From assembly GCF_002994745.2 (NCBI RefSeq), contig NC_037090.1:38497001-38561000 (forward strand): a stretch of DNA of 64,000 nt, written 5' to 3'. The stretch is from Rosa chinensis (taxonomy: Eukaryota; Streptophyta; Magnoliopsida; Rosales; Rosaceae). Numbering within the stretch: the first letter of the stretch is position 1; each line of letters begins with the position of its first letter. This document shows, in pieces, positions 61,182 through 64,000 of this stretch. A program made the position numbers and the translations under genes. Below the pieces are notes generated by a model. The model worked only from the letters and a program-made list of their open reading frames with translations. It searched no databases and was not told the origin of the DNA.

Positions 61182-61548
61182 ATTATATATAATTATATAT
61201 ATATATATATTTATAAATTATATATATATTTATATTATTTATTTATATAATTTCGAGTTTATATAATATTTAGATAATTCTTATTTCAAAACGTCTTATA
61301 ATAAATACTTAATAACTAAATATGTATTTAGTATATTTTTTATTTCAATTTTATTATTTTCCGTTTTTACATATTTTTACAATACAAATACACAAAAGTT
61401 TGTCCCCTCCCTCTATTTTTAATTTTTCTAATTTTTTCTTTTTCGTTATTTGCATTTTTGGGACTTATATTGAATTTTAATGTGTCTCACATCCTGAAGG
61501 AATTCGGAGGGAGGGGTCATTTCATTTTTGGATCTAGAACGAATAGGT

Positions 61549-61830
<282 letters not shown>

Positions 61831-62111
61831 TTACCATGAATCCATTATTGATTCTATATGACTTATTACCACCCCTTGTCACTTTATTTGGGCACGGAAC
61901 TGAGGGTCATTTTTTTTTATTTTACAAAACAGGGGCATGCTTGCTGGATCATGCATCTGTATTATATATATACAGATAGATAGACCTATAGATTTACACC
62001 CGATATCTTTCTATAGATAGTAATAGTATCAACTCATATGTCCATGTTTGGGTTCTATTGGGTGGAATAATAATCAAATACGGGATAAAAAGAAAATAGA
62101 AATTTTCTTTC

Positions 62112-62204
62112 GGAGAGATGGCCGAGTGGTTGATAGCCCCGGTCTTGAAAACCGATATAGTTCGAAACAAAGAACTATCGAGGGTTCGAATCCCTCTCTC
62201 TCCT
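62112..62204 (+). tRNA. trnS-UGA: Plastid-type trnS-UGA in the NUPT
   Basis: 93 nt with the long variable arm of Ser tRNAs. GGAGAGA/TCTCTCC acceptor stem, TGA anticodon in CTTGAAA, and GGTTCGAATCC T-loop. Confidence 0.95.
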
Positions 62205-62444
62205 TTTCTCGGCGAATAGATTTGTTGCGTTTCTTTTTTTTATTGGTTTTGCCCGGCTGAGTAGCATAAAAGGAAATGGCTCGGCTAAATGGGATAGCCG
62301 AGCCAGAAAAGAAATAGATTAGAAGAGAGAAATGGGTTGAAAAGAAAGGAAGAAGGAATCCTTTTTAAATAGGACTTGATCCACCTTACATATTAGGTTT
62401 GGTGGAATCAAATTGATTCCTACTTCAAGCATTGGATCTCTATC

Positions 62445-63479
<1,035 letters not shown>

Positions 63480-63655
63480 AGCACTTTTGCATTCCAACTT
63501 ACCAAACACTCAGAAATTGCTTTTCGTTCTCACAGCACTTTCAAAATCAGTTTACCAAATACTCAGCTACTTCTCACAGCAAGTTCAAAAGTGTTTCCTC
63601 TCACAGCAAGTTCGGAAGTGCTTCTTCTCACAGCACAGCAATCCCAAACTAAGGC

Positions 63656-64000
63656 TAAGTTTGATCCTTCTAGCTTATTCAATAAAAGTTGCGAATTTTA
63701 ACAGTGTATTTTTTTTATAAATCATTCCTAATTATAATATTTTTAGTAATTGGACCAAAATGTCCTTAGTTTTAATAGTGTGTAATGGGGTATTTAACGG
63801 CAATTATTAAAGTGAAAAATAAATCTAAATTTGAGTGAGTGAAGTGATATTTTAAAAATAAAGTGATTAAAGTGTCGATTAAGTCATAGTTGAATGACTA
63901 AAGCCATAATTTTTCCTAGTATAAATGGAAAACTTCGCTTCGAAATGAATTTTTGTTAAAGCGGTTAGAAATAAACACCCACCAAACACTCTAGTCATCT
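63656..64000 (+). repeat. Right half of the dispersed repeat
   Basis: Matches 10,892-11,104 and then 18,204-18,312 across the Copia insertion, for example TTTTTAGTAATTGGACCAAA and the GGTTAGAAATAAACACCCAC end. It may continue past the window. Confidence 0.88.

Overview
This is a transposon-rich stretch of nuclear plant DNA. It has spliced eukaryotic genes with GT/AG introns, abundant Copia, Gypsy-like, CACTA, MULE, hAT and Harbinger-type elements, and a nuclear-inserted piece of plastid DNA. Gene content (plant QSOX, plant-type MGST3, 4CL-like, U-box kinase) says eudicot. A rosaceous genome is my impression only.

1-34 kb is a tandem segmental duplication. Copy 1 (1 to about 10,849) and copy 2 (about 22,331-30,709) carry the same gene order: a degenerate LINE zinc-domain remnant, a GFA/CENP-V-type gene (+), a two-exon microsomal glutathione S-transferase 3 gene (+), and the 5' end of a quiescin-sulfhydryl-oxidase gene (-). 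A third, short partial copy lies at 18,313-19,213. The GFA and MGST3 genes look intact in both copies. The QSOX fragment is broken in both, by different lesions. Comparing the copies exposes clean insertions in copy 1 only: a 5'-truncated LINE, a 901-bp hAT element and a 1.1-kb poly(A) retroposon, each with target-site duplications (TSDs) and an empty site in copy 2. A young, complete Copia element (11,105-18,198) separates the copies. A Pack-MULE (30,710-34,112) carrying a captured DUF493 gene sits just upstream of the copy-2 QSOX start.

34.3-48.9 kb is one old degenerate Copia-type element with nested insertions. Solo LTR A lies at 36,776-38,307. Solo LTR B lies at 40,874-47,747 and is itself split by a 5.1-kb non-autonomous CACTA (42,113-47,213) holding an alkaline-ceramidase-like exon.

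49-64 kb holds a small TIR element (49,083-50,505). After it comes a 12.8-kb insertion (50,880-63,655) bounded by TAA and Harbinger-like termini inside a dispersed repeat whose uninterrupted form is seen near 10.86-10.93 kb. Inside this insertion are a poly(A) retroposon, a U-box-kinase gene fragment, a 5.3-kb CACTA carrying a ubiquitin-conjugating-enzyme exon, and about 3.9 kb of plastid DNA in plastid order (psaB-rps14-trnfM-trnG-psbZ-trnS-psbC).

Only four ordinary host genes look functional here (two GFA, two MGST3). Most of the rest is mobile DNA, captured gene pieces and organelle DNA. Homology calls come from reading the translations, without database searches.
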